Source: Apostichopus japonicus
Lineage: Eukaryota; Echinodermata; Holothuroidea; Aspidochirotida; Stichopodidae
DNA: 64,000 bases
Assembly (NCBI RefSeq): GCF_037975245.1
Contig: NC_092564.1
Location: 13,230,484 to 13,294,483, forward strand
Direction: 5' to 3'
A program made the translations under genes and the position numbers. Shown piece after piece: positions 1 to 10,800 of the stretch. Below the pieces are notes generated by a model. The model was not told the origin of the DNA, did not search any database, and worked only from the letters and a program-made list of their open reading frames with translations. How positions within the stretch are numbered: position 1 is the first letter of the stretch; every line of letters starts with the position of its first letter.

Positions 1-1560
1 AGTTTCACTCAACACCCTATGCTCTCTCAAGTTGCCTTTAAAGTAAAAAGATGATTGGTATGGATTACATCAGCATTTGTGCTGTGTCAATACCAATGTA
101 AACCAAGATTAAACTGTGGACATTGACAGAGAAGAAAAGAGTGGGTTTGGGGGGGGGGGGACGTGGAAGAGAGAGTGCCATCATTTCTTCCATTTTGGAG
201 AATTTACGGAAGAAGAAACCTGCAAAATCAGGTTTTGGAAAATCCATTGCAACATTTCACGACAGTTAATGACAACTGCAGGCCTAAGCAATACTATCTT
301 CAATGGTCTGGAAGAAACCAATCCACATATTCAAACTATTATGATAGCAAAATGTGCTGCTGTGTTCTGTTCAAATATTTGAATGGAATGTCAATATATT
401 AATAGAAGGAACTAGTAATTACATTTAAGATTTTGCTAAATATTGAATGGTATGTAAACATAAGTTGGAGGACACTGATTGCAATACAGCTGTGCTACAC
501 ACAATGTCATGACTGCTTTCAGAGCACTTAGCGAATACCCTACACGTATCGTGGCATTTTTTTTTATTGTATTTTTCCTTATTCATGTGATTTGATCACT
601 TGGCAGTTGACTACCATATCAATGAATAAATTACTCCCTAGATCATAGCTAGCAGGTAGAAAAAATGTTGTGTTAGCTCTCACAGCATCACAGCTGAAAA
701 ATTGATATACATGATTAAAAGCAAAGTTAACGATAAAAATTGAGTCAATTAATAATTTATATGCCAACATCAAATATTTCCAACATGATAGTAGGAACTC
801 ACTTGGTGTCAAGTCTGTTTTTTCTGCTCCAAATGAGAGATGAGGCAAGTTTACTGTCTTCAAATATAACACTGAATCATTTCACTGCTAAAAATAGGGG
901 GACTTGGAATCATTTAACTTGAGACTAATTGGATCATATCGTTGTCATTAGCAAGACTGAGAATGACCTTAATATAGGTGCACAAATTATTTTCAATATA
1001 TGAACTCTCAGCTGCTGAAGTGTGTTGAACTGTTAAATTTTTTAGCATATGATGACAATCTATAAAGGAAGTCTGGAAATTCTCTTGACAGAAAAAAGGC
1101 AAGTGAAGAGGGGGTGAAAAAAGTAAAGGAAAGGAGTTAATTGACAAGGAATTTTATACAACTGTTCAACAGTAGATGGAGCTCTTGTGTAAACTGCACC
1201 ATGTTCCTTCTTAATGTCCAAGAGAACTTGAGAATTTGAAGTTTTAACTCTGGCGATTCTGGGACACTAATAGTGTTACTTTTTGATGTTATAAGATTCA
1301 TCAACCCCGCCCTTCAGTTTTTCTAACTTTTTGAAAATGTACGTTATTTCTACTCTGATTGTAGTTTTTACCGACTGAATCCAGGAGGAAAGTTAGTAAA
1401 TACATAGTGATTGTTTCCCAGCAGTAGACTTGGTCAGCACTCACCAGAAAATTAACAGTAGCTGCAACACTTTTATCGCAGTAAATTAAATACACAATTC
1501 ATCAGAAAAAGTGAAATGCAAACAGCGGGGTTGAAATGTTCTCTAGTAACATGGCTTTTA
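1..1560. other. Intergenic, no gene recognised
   Basis: AT-rich sequence with a G-run at about 150-160 and only short open frames with no family resemblance, found on both strands. I see no exon with convincing splice sites. Confidence 0.5.
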
Positions 1561-1918
1561 CTTCTTTGCTCTGTCCATTGTACAGTACAACGCAGATGCA
1601 CCACCTGCTGTGATCTGTCCAGGGGACAGAGCACCACATAAGCACCATCTGTGGTGCTCTGTCCGGGGTACAGAGCACCACACTTGCACAATCTGTGTAG
1701 CTCTGTTCAGGTACAGAGCATCACATTTGCACCATCTGTGTAGCTCTGTTCAGGGTACAGAACACCACATATGCACCATCTATGGTGCTCTGTTCAGGGA
1801 ACAGAGCATCACATTTGCACCATCTGTGTAGCTCTGTTCAGGTACAGAGCATCACATTTGCACCATCTGTGGTGCTCTGTTCAGGGTACAGAGCTTCACA
1901 TTTGCACCATCTGTGGTC
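1561..1918. repeat. 43-44 bp minisatellite, about 7 units
   Basis: A unit beginning GCACCATCTGTGG is repeated head to tail from about 1598 to 1918, with a degenerate partial unit before it. Each unit carries the arms GCTCTGT and ACAGAGC, so it can fold into a hairpin. Units differ by a few substitutions and by one-base indels (43 versus 44 bp). The period is not a multiple of three, so the Cys/His-rich open frames that run through it on the plus strand are by-products of the repeat. Confidence 0.85.
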
Positions 1919-2874
1919 TACCAATTTACAGGACACTGAAGACACATGTGGAAAAACTTCAAAGAGCAATAATGCTAATTTTTCGTCCGGAACTAGTATT
2001 CCAGAAACAGAATTAATGATAAGCGATGCCAGAAGTAAACTTAAGGTGTCCTAGTGTATCTCATATGTAATTCAATTCTTTATTTGATATCGTACAGATT
2101 CCTAGACTAGAGCTTACAATATTCTTTATTCTTTATTCATTGGAAATATGTATGATATCAGGTTTTGATTGCCTGAATAGCAAGGGCAACCATTTCTCAA
2201 GCAGAAGGCATCGTGAGATATTTCTGTAAAAATTTTAAATGGAGTACACCAATGTCGCTGCCATCCATTTTGCTGAGCCCTGATACTGGTGACTTTTACA
2301 AGCTCTGACTTTAACCTAGCTGACTGCACAATAAACACAAATACTACAACAACGAACAGAACCACAACATGGGTTTAACTTCTAATGAGTGATTTTCAAA
2401 GTCACGTTTGGTAAAATGCCTCATTATACCTCAACAATACAATATCAAGGGGGATGAAAGGGTAGCAAACTCCAAAGACTTGCAAATCAATTCATACAAC
2501 ATTATATCAATTCATGCTTAGAGTTTCAATTGAGGGGTTTCTGATTACATGTGGAGATTTGGCATTGATCCTTTAGTTTTTAGAATGAGGGGTGTCAGAT
2601 TAAGAATTGATACTTCTGCATATAGTTTTTAGATTGGGGGGTATCCGGATATGTGTGGAGATCCCGCATAGATCTTTTAGTTCTTTAATAGAGGGATGTT
2701 TGACTATGTATGGAGATTTGGCATTGATCCTAAAGTTGTTAGACTAAGGGCTATCTGATTAAGAATATCTCAAAGCCTCAAAGCACTTTACATCGGACTA
2801 AAGTAAAATGTTTAGAATCCAAAGGTTATTAAAATTACTGTAAATAATACATGCAGAGATATAAAGGAATAAAG

Positions 2875-2914
<40 letters not shown>

Positions 2915-5900
2915 GTATATATACAGTATATATATATATATCTGATTACGTGTGGAAAATTACTATAAATTTGGAAATGTTTGTGACATTCATTAGTTTG
3001 TTTTAATCTAAGAGGACAGACAAATTTATTACATCTTCATGCTCTCAAAACATGGATAAGTAGGTTCCTTACCCCCTCCCCCTTCCATTATCTACAAAGC
3101 ACTTGGAACGTTACAATATATGACCTAGTTGTGGACTTGAATATTCAATGGACTGATTCTGTGATCTTCAAACAGAATGGACCAAGGCTCTTCTACCACT
3201 TCCTCATCAAGTCTTACGACAGTCAGTGGTTGCTCTTACTACGTACAGTGCAATAAATTTCACGGTGATTAACCATGTAGGTACGATCCTGCTCGCCTAA
3301 TAAATTTCTATTCTTTTGTATCCTTTCAGACGGAAATGAAGAGACCTTGGAAAGAAAAACCAATCTCAAATCAATATTGCATTTAAGCCAACAGTGGGAG
3401 TATAAAGGGGAGTTATTAGTCTTTATACTGATATTAAACGACTGAGCGAGCAAAGTTTTTCATTAATATTTGATACATTTATAACCCTCTCTCTTCCTTT
3501 CTTCATGTACTAAATCACTGTTATAGAGAACCGATAATTCTCTTGTCAGTGAACTAAGCCATCAATCTGCTGAAAGGCTAATTGTAACCTAACTATGTCC
3601 CGATGTAATATTATTCATTTATTCAGGAACAAAGTAACAATAGATAATCAAACAGACAGTTATTGCAAAAGCTAGAAAAGCAGGAAGGCAAGGGGAAAGA
3701 TTTCATAAAAAATAAATTGTAAATATGCTATAAAATTGAAAACAAATAGTAGTAGCAAGGTTGAGTTGTAAGTTATTATTTTTTCTGATAAAATAGGATC
3801 AATATTAATGATTTTTTTTTCTCTTGTATTTTTGGTTCATGTTTTTAATATATATTTTGGTAAAGACTTCAGTCTTAATAGTGAAACTTATCACTCTCGT
3901 TGTGATAACCATCACTATATTTTTGACAAAAAATTGACAAAACAGATGGGAGTCAAACAAAATGACTGATAAAAAATATTGAAATGGAAAAAACACAAAA
4001 AGTATAAAAACAATTTATGAGATGTGAGGGTGTCTCCTTCAAACACTTAATTGACTAATATCTTATACTGTATAAGATCAACCTGTTTATGTTTTGAACA
4101 CCCAATGCCCCACCCCCTCCCCCAATCTTCCCTCACCCTGATGCAGCCTTCTTCATTTCAAAAGTATCAAAATGAAGTTGTCTGTTCATCATACTGATTG
4201 AACACTAGCAAACTAGCTGATTAATCAACTGTTGTTGTACATTTTTGTACGTTGTGCACATAAATGGTACATTCCTGCCATCACGGTAAACATGTTTGAC
4301 AACAGCATGCCAGCTCGACTCAGTGAATTTTGCCTTGCGCCCCTCCCCCCCCCCCCCAACATAGAAAACAGGTGGGCAAAAGTGTGGCCTGTAGACCACA
4401 TTCAGCCTCAAGCAAACTTTCTGCTGCCACAAGAAAGGTTTTCAAATCATTATTAATTTGGCCTGCAGAATCATATATGACAAAGGAAAAACTTAAAAGC
4501 TATGTTCCCTTTGGGTAGACCATATAAGAAGTTTGAGGCTTACTAAAGCTGTATACCGTTTTTTATATTTGTTATGCTGCAACATTAAACAGATGGACAA
4601 TATGCATGAAGAATAGTTTGATTGATTATTTGACCATATATGGTAATCATGGCATTTTACTAGAGTAGCTACAGTATATCAAGAAGTGTTGCCAGCAGAT
4701 TGGGTATACATTTTACTGTGGCCTTAAAGATCCATGTCCACCCACTCCTACTGTATGACAAATACACAATATATATTACGCTACATGCATACCTCCCTCC
4801 CTACAGGCTGTTCATGCTTCTCCTATTGCAATATATACTGTAGACTGACCTATGTCACAGACAAATGGACAAATTTCTATTTTAACAATATAGCTGTAAT
4901 ATTTATGATCTGTGCAATTATATCAATACAGAAGACTCTTGCAACAACATTTCTTGACCGATGACAGGGGGCTACAGTAGAACCATCGAAGGGAGAGGGA
5001 GAGCAAAAAGTATCCTTGAATGAACGTTAGTCGCTGGCACTCCATGCAGTGTACATAAACAGGACTGACTTAATATTTTAGCTTTCAGAGATGTCTTTTA
5101 TACAAACATGGCACGATATACCACTACTGTTTGTCAAATAAGTATGACAAAACGTCCCAGAATTGTCAACTAGCAGCTATAGACAGAACTGAGGAAAATG
5201 TAAAATGTATGCAAAACCATCTCCAATGTCTTAGTTCTAACATTTTATGCTCCAAAAGGCCTTGACCGCAAGCCAAAATTGTGTGCTCTAAATATTCCTA
5301 AATATACTTTACTTTTCATTTTTGGTAGATTTACCATAAAAGTTGTCCTACTAACTAGTAAAATAATTTAATTTCCGATCAATATCTATATATGGCAGTC
5401 GTTTCATCAAATTCTTGCTTGGATGAAACGAACCTGTTTTTTCTCTTTTTATTTTGCTGCTGTTGCGTAAATCTCCTCCTATTCCTCTTACACTACAGAC
5501 TACTGAGGCAGCTTAACTATTAATGCAGCCATCTTTACATACAATAAATTGGAAAATTACACAGATGATACATGGAAGACCTACTTGACAGTGTTATTAA
5601 AAGTGTTGAATGATCATCAATGTAAGCTCATGAAAGCATGAAATGATCCAAATACAATGGGCATACACATAATCCACTCCTTCAATTATTTACATATCAA
5701 CTGAAAGAGGAAGAAGAAACAAAATTGTGCATTGTGATGACACTGCACTAATTAGCAGACGTTGTTAACACAAAGTCAGCAGAATGTTGTCTTATGAACA
5801 GTACATTATGTCACTTATGAATATCGATTTAATACTTTAAAATGTCATATTTACAGCCTTTCTTCCATGAAAGTAGAACATAATAAACAGATTTAGTAGT

Positions 5901-6160
5901 ACCCAGAGTTTTTTTTTCAGTTTTTTTTGTTTACTAGCTGTTTGTTTTTGCATTTTCTCATGTCTATTAGGAGCTTTAATGCACAGGGTTTAAATGGCAC
6001 TTAAAGTAGGTCCAAAGTTTTTTTTTTTTGGTTACACAACCAAACTTTTCAAGTTCACTTATACAAGTAACTCATTGTATTATATCCCCCATAAAATTCT
6101 GGTCTAATGAATGGGGATGAAAGTCAATTTTTTCTTGTGGCTCATCTTTAGCCACCTTTC
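1919..6160. other. Intergenic, no gene recognised
   Basis: About 4.2 kb without a supportable gene. It contains an AT dinucleotide tract near 2879-2945, C-runs near 4110 and 4345, and a stretch at 4371-4480 with the look of a decayed transposable element. The open frames are short and overlap on both strands. Confidence 0.45.
2879..2945. repeat. (AT)n microsatellite
   Basis: An almost pure TA dinucleotide run, interrupted by ACGTAT and ACAGTAT. Confidence 0.9.
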
Positions 6161-6235
6161 ATCTTTAGCCTTCTTTAGCCTTTGTCGTCATCTTTAGCCT
6201 TTAGCATCTTTAGTCATCTTTAGCCTTTGTCGTAA
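6140..6235. repeat. Short tandem repeat CATCTTTAGCC
   Basis: About seven degenerate copies of an 11-bp unit close to CATCTTTAGCC, some expanded by TTTGTCGT. It directly precedes a fossil LINE fragment. Confidence 0.7.
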
Positions 6236-6239
6236 AACA

Positions 6240-6610
6240 AACAATTGCTCGATGGTGGGGTTGTTTCAATATTGTTGGTATAGATATTAATGATACCATT
6301 TATACAATAGTTAATGTTTATGCACCAAACTGGGATGGTCCTCACAACACATTTTATTCGAAATGTTCTGCTTGCTTGTTAAACTATGGAGTATCTACAA
6401 GGTTTTTTCTCAGTTGCTCTGTGCAGAAATTCGTTGGTTAACTGATTGGTGATGTTAACATTCAAATCTCAATGTATGCGGATGATGCAGCTATTTTTCT
6501 CCATGATAATAATATCTCATTAAAAGAGAGTTATTGAAATCTTGAACGATTATTACAGACTTTCTGGCCTGAAAGTGAACTTCAGCAAATTTTTTACTCA
6601 CTATAAGAAA
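6240..6610 (+). mobile_element. Fossil L1-like LINE fragment
   Basis: The plus strand carries broken pieces of a non-LTR retrotransposon. One piece reads like an endonuclease motif (TIVNVYAPNWD near 6305-6340). A second, near 6470-6590, reads ISMYADDAAIFLH, the reverse transcriptase YADD core, followed by a GLKVNFSK-like stretch. The pieces lie only about 150 bp apart although in an intact element they are over 1 kb apart, so a large internal deletion is implied. Stops and frameshifts interrupt it. The motifs are visible; the L1-type assignment is an inference from the wording around them. Confidence 0.6.
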
Positions 6611-7120
6611 GTAACAAACCAAATATGAGCTATGTGGGGATCTTGGGATATCATGTTTTCAAGGTTTGTGTGTATAACGCTTTACATAGTGTGACCTTTG
6701 ATGACCCCAAATGACCTTTGACCTTATAGGGAGCCACATGCAAAATATGAGAGCCAATAAAGTTTCTGGAGATATCATGTTTACAAGTGTTTCAAGTTTT
6801 GACTACTGGTGATCTTAAAATGACCTACACCAAATTGTATAAAACTGTACAATACATGCATGATTGAGCTCCTTTGATGTTCAGGTTCTGGAGATACAGA
6901 TTTTTATATTTTGCACTTTGCTGACCGAAAATGACCTTTGACCTCCACTCAATACATAGAGTGCTTGTACTCATATATAAAGAAGCCACATGCTAAATAT
7001 GAGAACTGCAGAGGTTACCCATCTTGAGATATCGTGATTACAAGCTAAGGTGTCAGATCCACACAAACAGGCCAACTTGACTGAATCTGGTTACTTGCCT
7101 GCGTATGGCAAGTAACCAGA
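6610..7120 (+). repeat. Interspersed repeat with TGACCT motifs and terminal hairpin
   Basis: The body repeats phrases such as 'ATGACCTTTGACCT' (6711-6724 and 6931-6945) and 'GAGATATCATG' (about 6645, 6770). It ends in a perfect 14-bp inverted repeat: arms 7086-7099 and 7107-7120, loop 7 nt. Related sequences occur at 19.1-19.5 kb and, inverted, at 57.0-58.1 kb, each with its own terminal hairpin. The class is uncertain; a hairpin near the 3' end is also a feature of Helitrons. Confidence 0.6.
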
Positions 7121-7199
7121 AAGAATAAGCATAGAAGGATAATTACTTATTAATTGATGGGACAATAGGAAAAACAAGAACAAAGGAATGCCTGAACAC

Positions 7200-7660
7200 A
7201 TTAACAGGTTATTCTAGCATTGTTGGTATTAGCTCATAGTTTGGTTGAAGGCTATACAAGTATAACATTAACAATTTTGGCCCCGGGTACTTGCCTAAAG
7301 TGGCATAGATCAGGGGTGGGCACATAATGGATCTTGTTGACAATAATGAAATTGTGTACCCCCATCCACGGGCCACAGCTCTTAAGGATGTACCAACTGC
7401 CATGATGTAGAAAAATTACCTCATGAGGTCAACAAAAGCCAAAACAGTCTCACATGCTCATTTTCCATCTTTTTATGTTGAAATATCCTATCAAACGTAG
7501 GCAATATGCCCAAAAGTATACATATTTCATGTTGCGCCCTACCATACGTGTTTTCAAAACCGTCTCGTTGGCTGCAATAAAACTGTCCAAGGGCCGCATG
7601 TGGCCCACTGTCGGCCCTTTGCAGCCCAGCTGTGGTATGGAACGGTAACTACAGTAGTAG
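7200..7660. repeat. Probable decayed DNA-transposon copy
   Basis: Contains GGCCGCATGTGGCCC and CGGGCCACAG-type words that look like remnants of a dispersed repeat. Short frames on both strands have no recognised domain. Called on overall look only, without terminal repeats. Confidence 0.3.
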
Positions 7661-7823
7661 AAACTATGTTTTTTTTAGTTTTTTTTATTTATTTACATCG
7701 CACTACATGTTATACTGCTACATAGCACAGCACATGCCTAATCATCCATAGCTCTTCACAACCATAACCTGTCGTTAAAAACCGTACAATCAAAGCCTTT
7801 TCAGTGGATCTAAAATTCAAACA

Positions 7824-7895
7824 TCACTTTGGACTTGTCAGATGTTCCAGTGATAATATCGTCTCCCTGCGACATAATTTACAGAGTCGCCCCGA
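7824..7895 (-). other. Proposed terminal RING exon lacking an AG acceptor
   Basis: The preceding exon ends at 7978 with AACAAG|GTGAG in phase 0 after WLNK. In that phase 7895-7824 reads SGRLCKLCRRETILS and ends in TGA after 23 residues. It supplies exactly the missing Cys-x2-Cys-Arg of the RING at the spacing found in Praja (WLQK then SGTCPVCR). The base pair before it is AA (TTCTCACATTAA), not AG, although the upstream sequence is otherwise acceptor-like. The alternative acceptor at TCTTAAAG (after 7919) gives a tail without the Cys pair. Confidence 0.5.
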
Positions 7896-10800
7896 TTAAT
7901 GTGAGAACAGCATATATGCTTTAAGACAGTCCAAACTGAAATGCTTTTTGCAAAGCATTTTTTTTTTTTTGACTCACCTTGTTTAACCAGACAGAGATGC
8001 AGGTAGAGTGAAAGAAGTGACAACATGATAACTCGGTAACAGTCTCTTGTAACTCATACTCCACATGGCATATGGCACATTTAAATTCCTTCTCTGCTAA
8101 GACCAAAACAAGAGGAGAGAGGGAGAAGAAAAGAAGCAAATATTATCTAAGTGTCATCAAAACATTTTACAAAGAAATATCTTTGCAAAAATACTTCCAA
8201 AAAGTCTCTCTTCACTTATGTTCACAGCAGGCATTAATAGTAACCATGGCATTCTAAGAGTACAAAACACAATGTCAACTTTTTCAAGACAGACCTACAG
8301 GCAATTTACCATCATTGAAATGTTTGAGCTACAAATGGATCAAAAAGCAGCAAAAGTTAAATGCATTCAACATGAACTTACGATACTAGTTGACTTCAGT
8401 AAACCATTCTTCAAGCACTAACATAGCTTTTATTAAGAACAAAATTTCAGCTGCCTGTTTTGGAATCCCTAGGTAATGTTGCATTTAAAGTCTCAGTACT
8501 TGTTTGCCAAATTTAAACTTCGACCTTTCCAGCTCACTGCGCTAAAAGCTCAGTGAAAATGTGACACCCTTCTATGCAGTTTTCATATCATATACTCATT
8601 ATTTTTATTGCGTTATCTGTCATTAAAAATTTTGATCTGAATAAAATTCGCCAGAATTATTAACGAGTCCGTATTTTCTACAAACTTCAATCAAAAGTTG
8701 CAAGCCCCGCTCAACAGATCATGAGCCAATCAAATCTCTCTGTTTTGTTTACGACCGTTAAGCCTAGGAATACTTTCACTTTCGTGGCTAGTCTGTCTTA
8801 GGTCCCTTCTCTTGAATAGTATCTTTCTCTCAGTCTTACTGATGAAGCTTGCAAAATTCCTTCCATTGCAACGAATAAACAGGTGTTTTCAGATGTTTCC
8901 TCCGTGGAATTATAAAAAGTGGACGATATGAGTATAGAACTGCTTTAAAATCTTGATCGGGCCGCATGTGTAGACTATTTTGTTTACATTTGTGTAATGA
9001 ACATGGGCGCCGGTCGCAGTGATTTACGGTAAATCGTTCGTGCCATCAGGGCAACAGAAAATAGATTTCTTTCTTTCCATTGCAACAGCTTTTCTCCATT
9101 AAACCCACCCTGGTCAGAGTGCATTTAGAATAAGAAACATTGAATCTACTTTGGAAGTTTGTTTTCCGAAATTCATCAGCAAACAGGTATTGAGACTTTA
9201 GAGTCAATAAATCCAACAAACAAGAGCACTAGCTTCTACAATCCTGAAAAGACTGCTCCTGTTCACTAATACATTATTTCAAAGAAATATGCATCACCTA
9301 AATCAGTCCTTTGAGATCTGAGATTTTCAAATATTCCAGTAAACCCAAAGGAAAAAGAAGCAAATTAAATACAAATATTGAAAATACCTATTTAACTATT
9401 AAAACTTTTTTGAGCTTTTAAACTCATAACAATAATTGATACAACACTCAAATATTGAACATATGACCTGGAGAGAATGAACAGACAGCTCATCTGTCAC
9501 TGCAACTGCACTCAGTTATTAATTTTCAAAAGACAGAAAAACTGTTAACAAACTTCTTTTCTACTGCAAAAGGCCTGTCTAGGCGAAATATGTACAAGTT
9601 AAAAGGGCCTGACATTTGGATCCTAGCAGGATCTTCTTCAGAGGCTAACTGACACAAAGTAAAACTAAAAACACATTAAGAGACAGAAATGGACAGAGAG
9701 ACTAGACTGGTAGGTCTAACTTTATTCGGTAAATCAGTTTGAATTCAGTACCTTTCATCTCAGCTGTTATTTTTCTCTTCGTTAGGTTCTCTATCAACTC
9801 CTCTGTTGCGGGTGGTGGTCTACTTCCTACCAAATCTCCAGTATCTGAGGTTAACCCTGCATCATGCATCTGCTGCGCAAGAAGGCTAAGAACAATGTTC
9901 TGCAAGGAATGCAAAAGTGAGACAAATATAGCTTCAAATTTGACAAAACATACTAAAAAAACATGACCACTAGAGAATACATATTTGGAAAGTGTAGGGA
10001 AAACATACATTGTCCTGTTTTGCATGAGGGCATGTTAAAGTAAAACTGAGGCATTGTTTTTGAAGTAAAACTGAGGCATTGTTTTCTTAAGTTGAAATAT
10101 GATCACCAAATAACAAACTGCAAACTGTGGACTGCAAAGTGAAAAAGTTCTTGGGTGCTTGTATTTCATATCCAGATCTACTTAACTATGATTACAGAGA
10201 TCTGCTTAGGCATTTATTATAACAATCCCTGTTTGTTTAAAAAGTAAGTAAAAAAATAAATGCAACACACATTGATTGGGAAAGCTGGTTTGACATTACC
10301 ACTAAATATGTCAAAAAGGACATGACGGAAAACTCCTGAAAAGTCTATTAGGTCTGACATCATTAGTACCACATAAACGTATATGTAAGAAGCATGGGGC
10401 TACTACTGTGGCTCTGTATAACCAGTTTGCAGTTTGTTACAACCACATCCATGAGACGGGTGGGATATCATCTATAAGAAGAATGAGACATTTTCTAAAA
10501 AGCAAAGATGACATTATTATTACAATATATGTACATGTTAAAAGCACGTTACAATTCCTGACAAAGCCTTTGGTTTGACATAACTATTACCACATATATA
10601 TATAACTGAATTATGCAAGGGCAGGAAATGCCATTTGTGATACTTAATTCATATAGATGGTTGAAATGACCTCTATCGCCATCCATAATATTTAAATTAT
10701 CAATACATAGATCCATGTGTTCATTTACTGAGCAATCCAAAACTCCTTTCAAAGTTTTCACAGAGAGACTCTAATGAGACTGGGAGAGGTGACAAACGCA

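Noticed and set aside
1598-1918. CRISPR-like array
   Set aside because: Units are contiguous with no unique spacers, and the genome is animal-like; it is a minisatellite.
1610-2054. Cys/His-rich repeat protein on the plus strand
   Set aside because: All three frames look repetitive because the 44-bp period slips frame each unit; no start, splice or domain support.
7838-7919. Alternative last exon of the Praja-like gene (HICCSHINRGD)
   Set aside because: It has a usable AG acceptor, but the peptide lacks the Cys-x2-Cys needed to finish the RING; kept as a fallback only.
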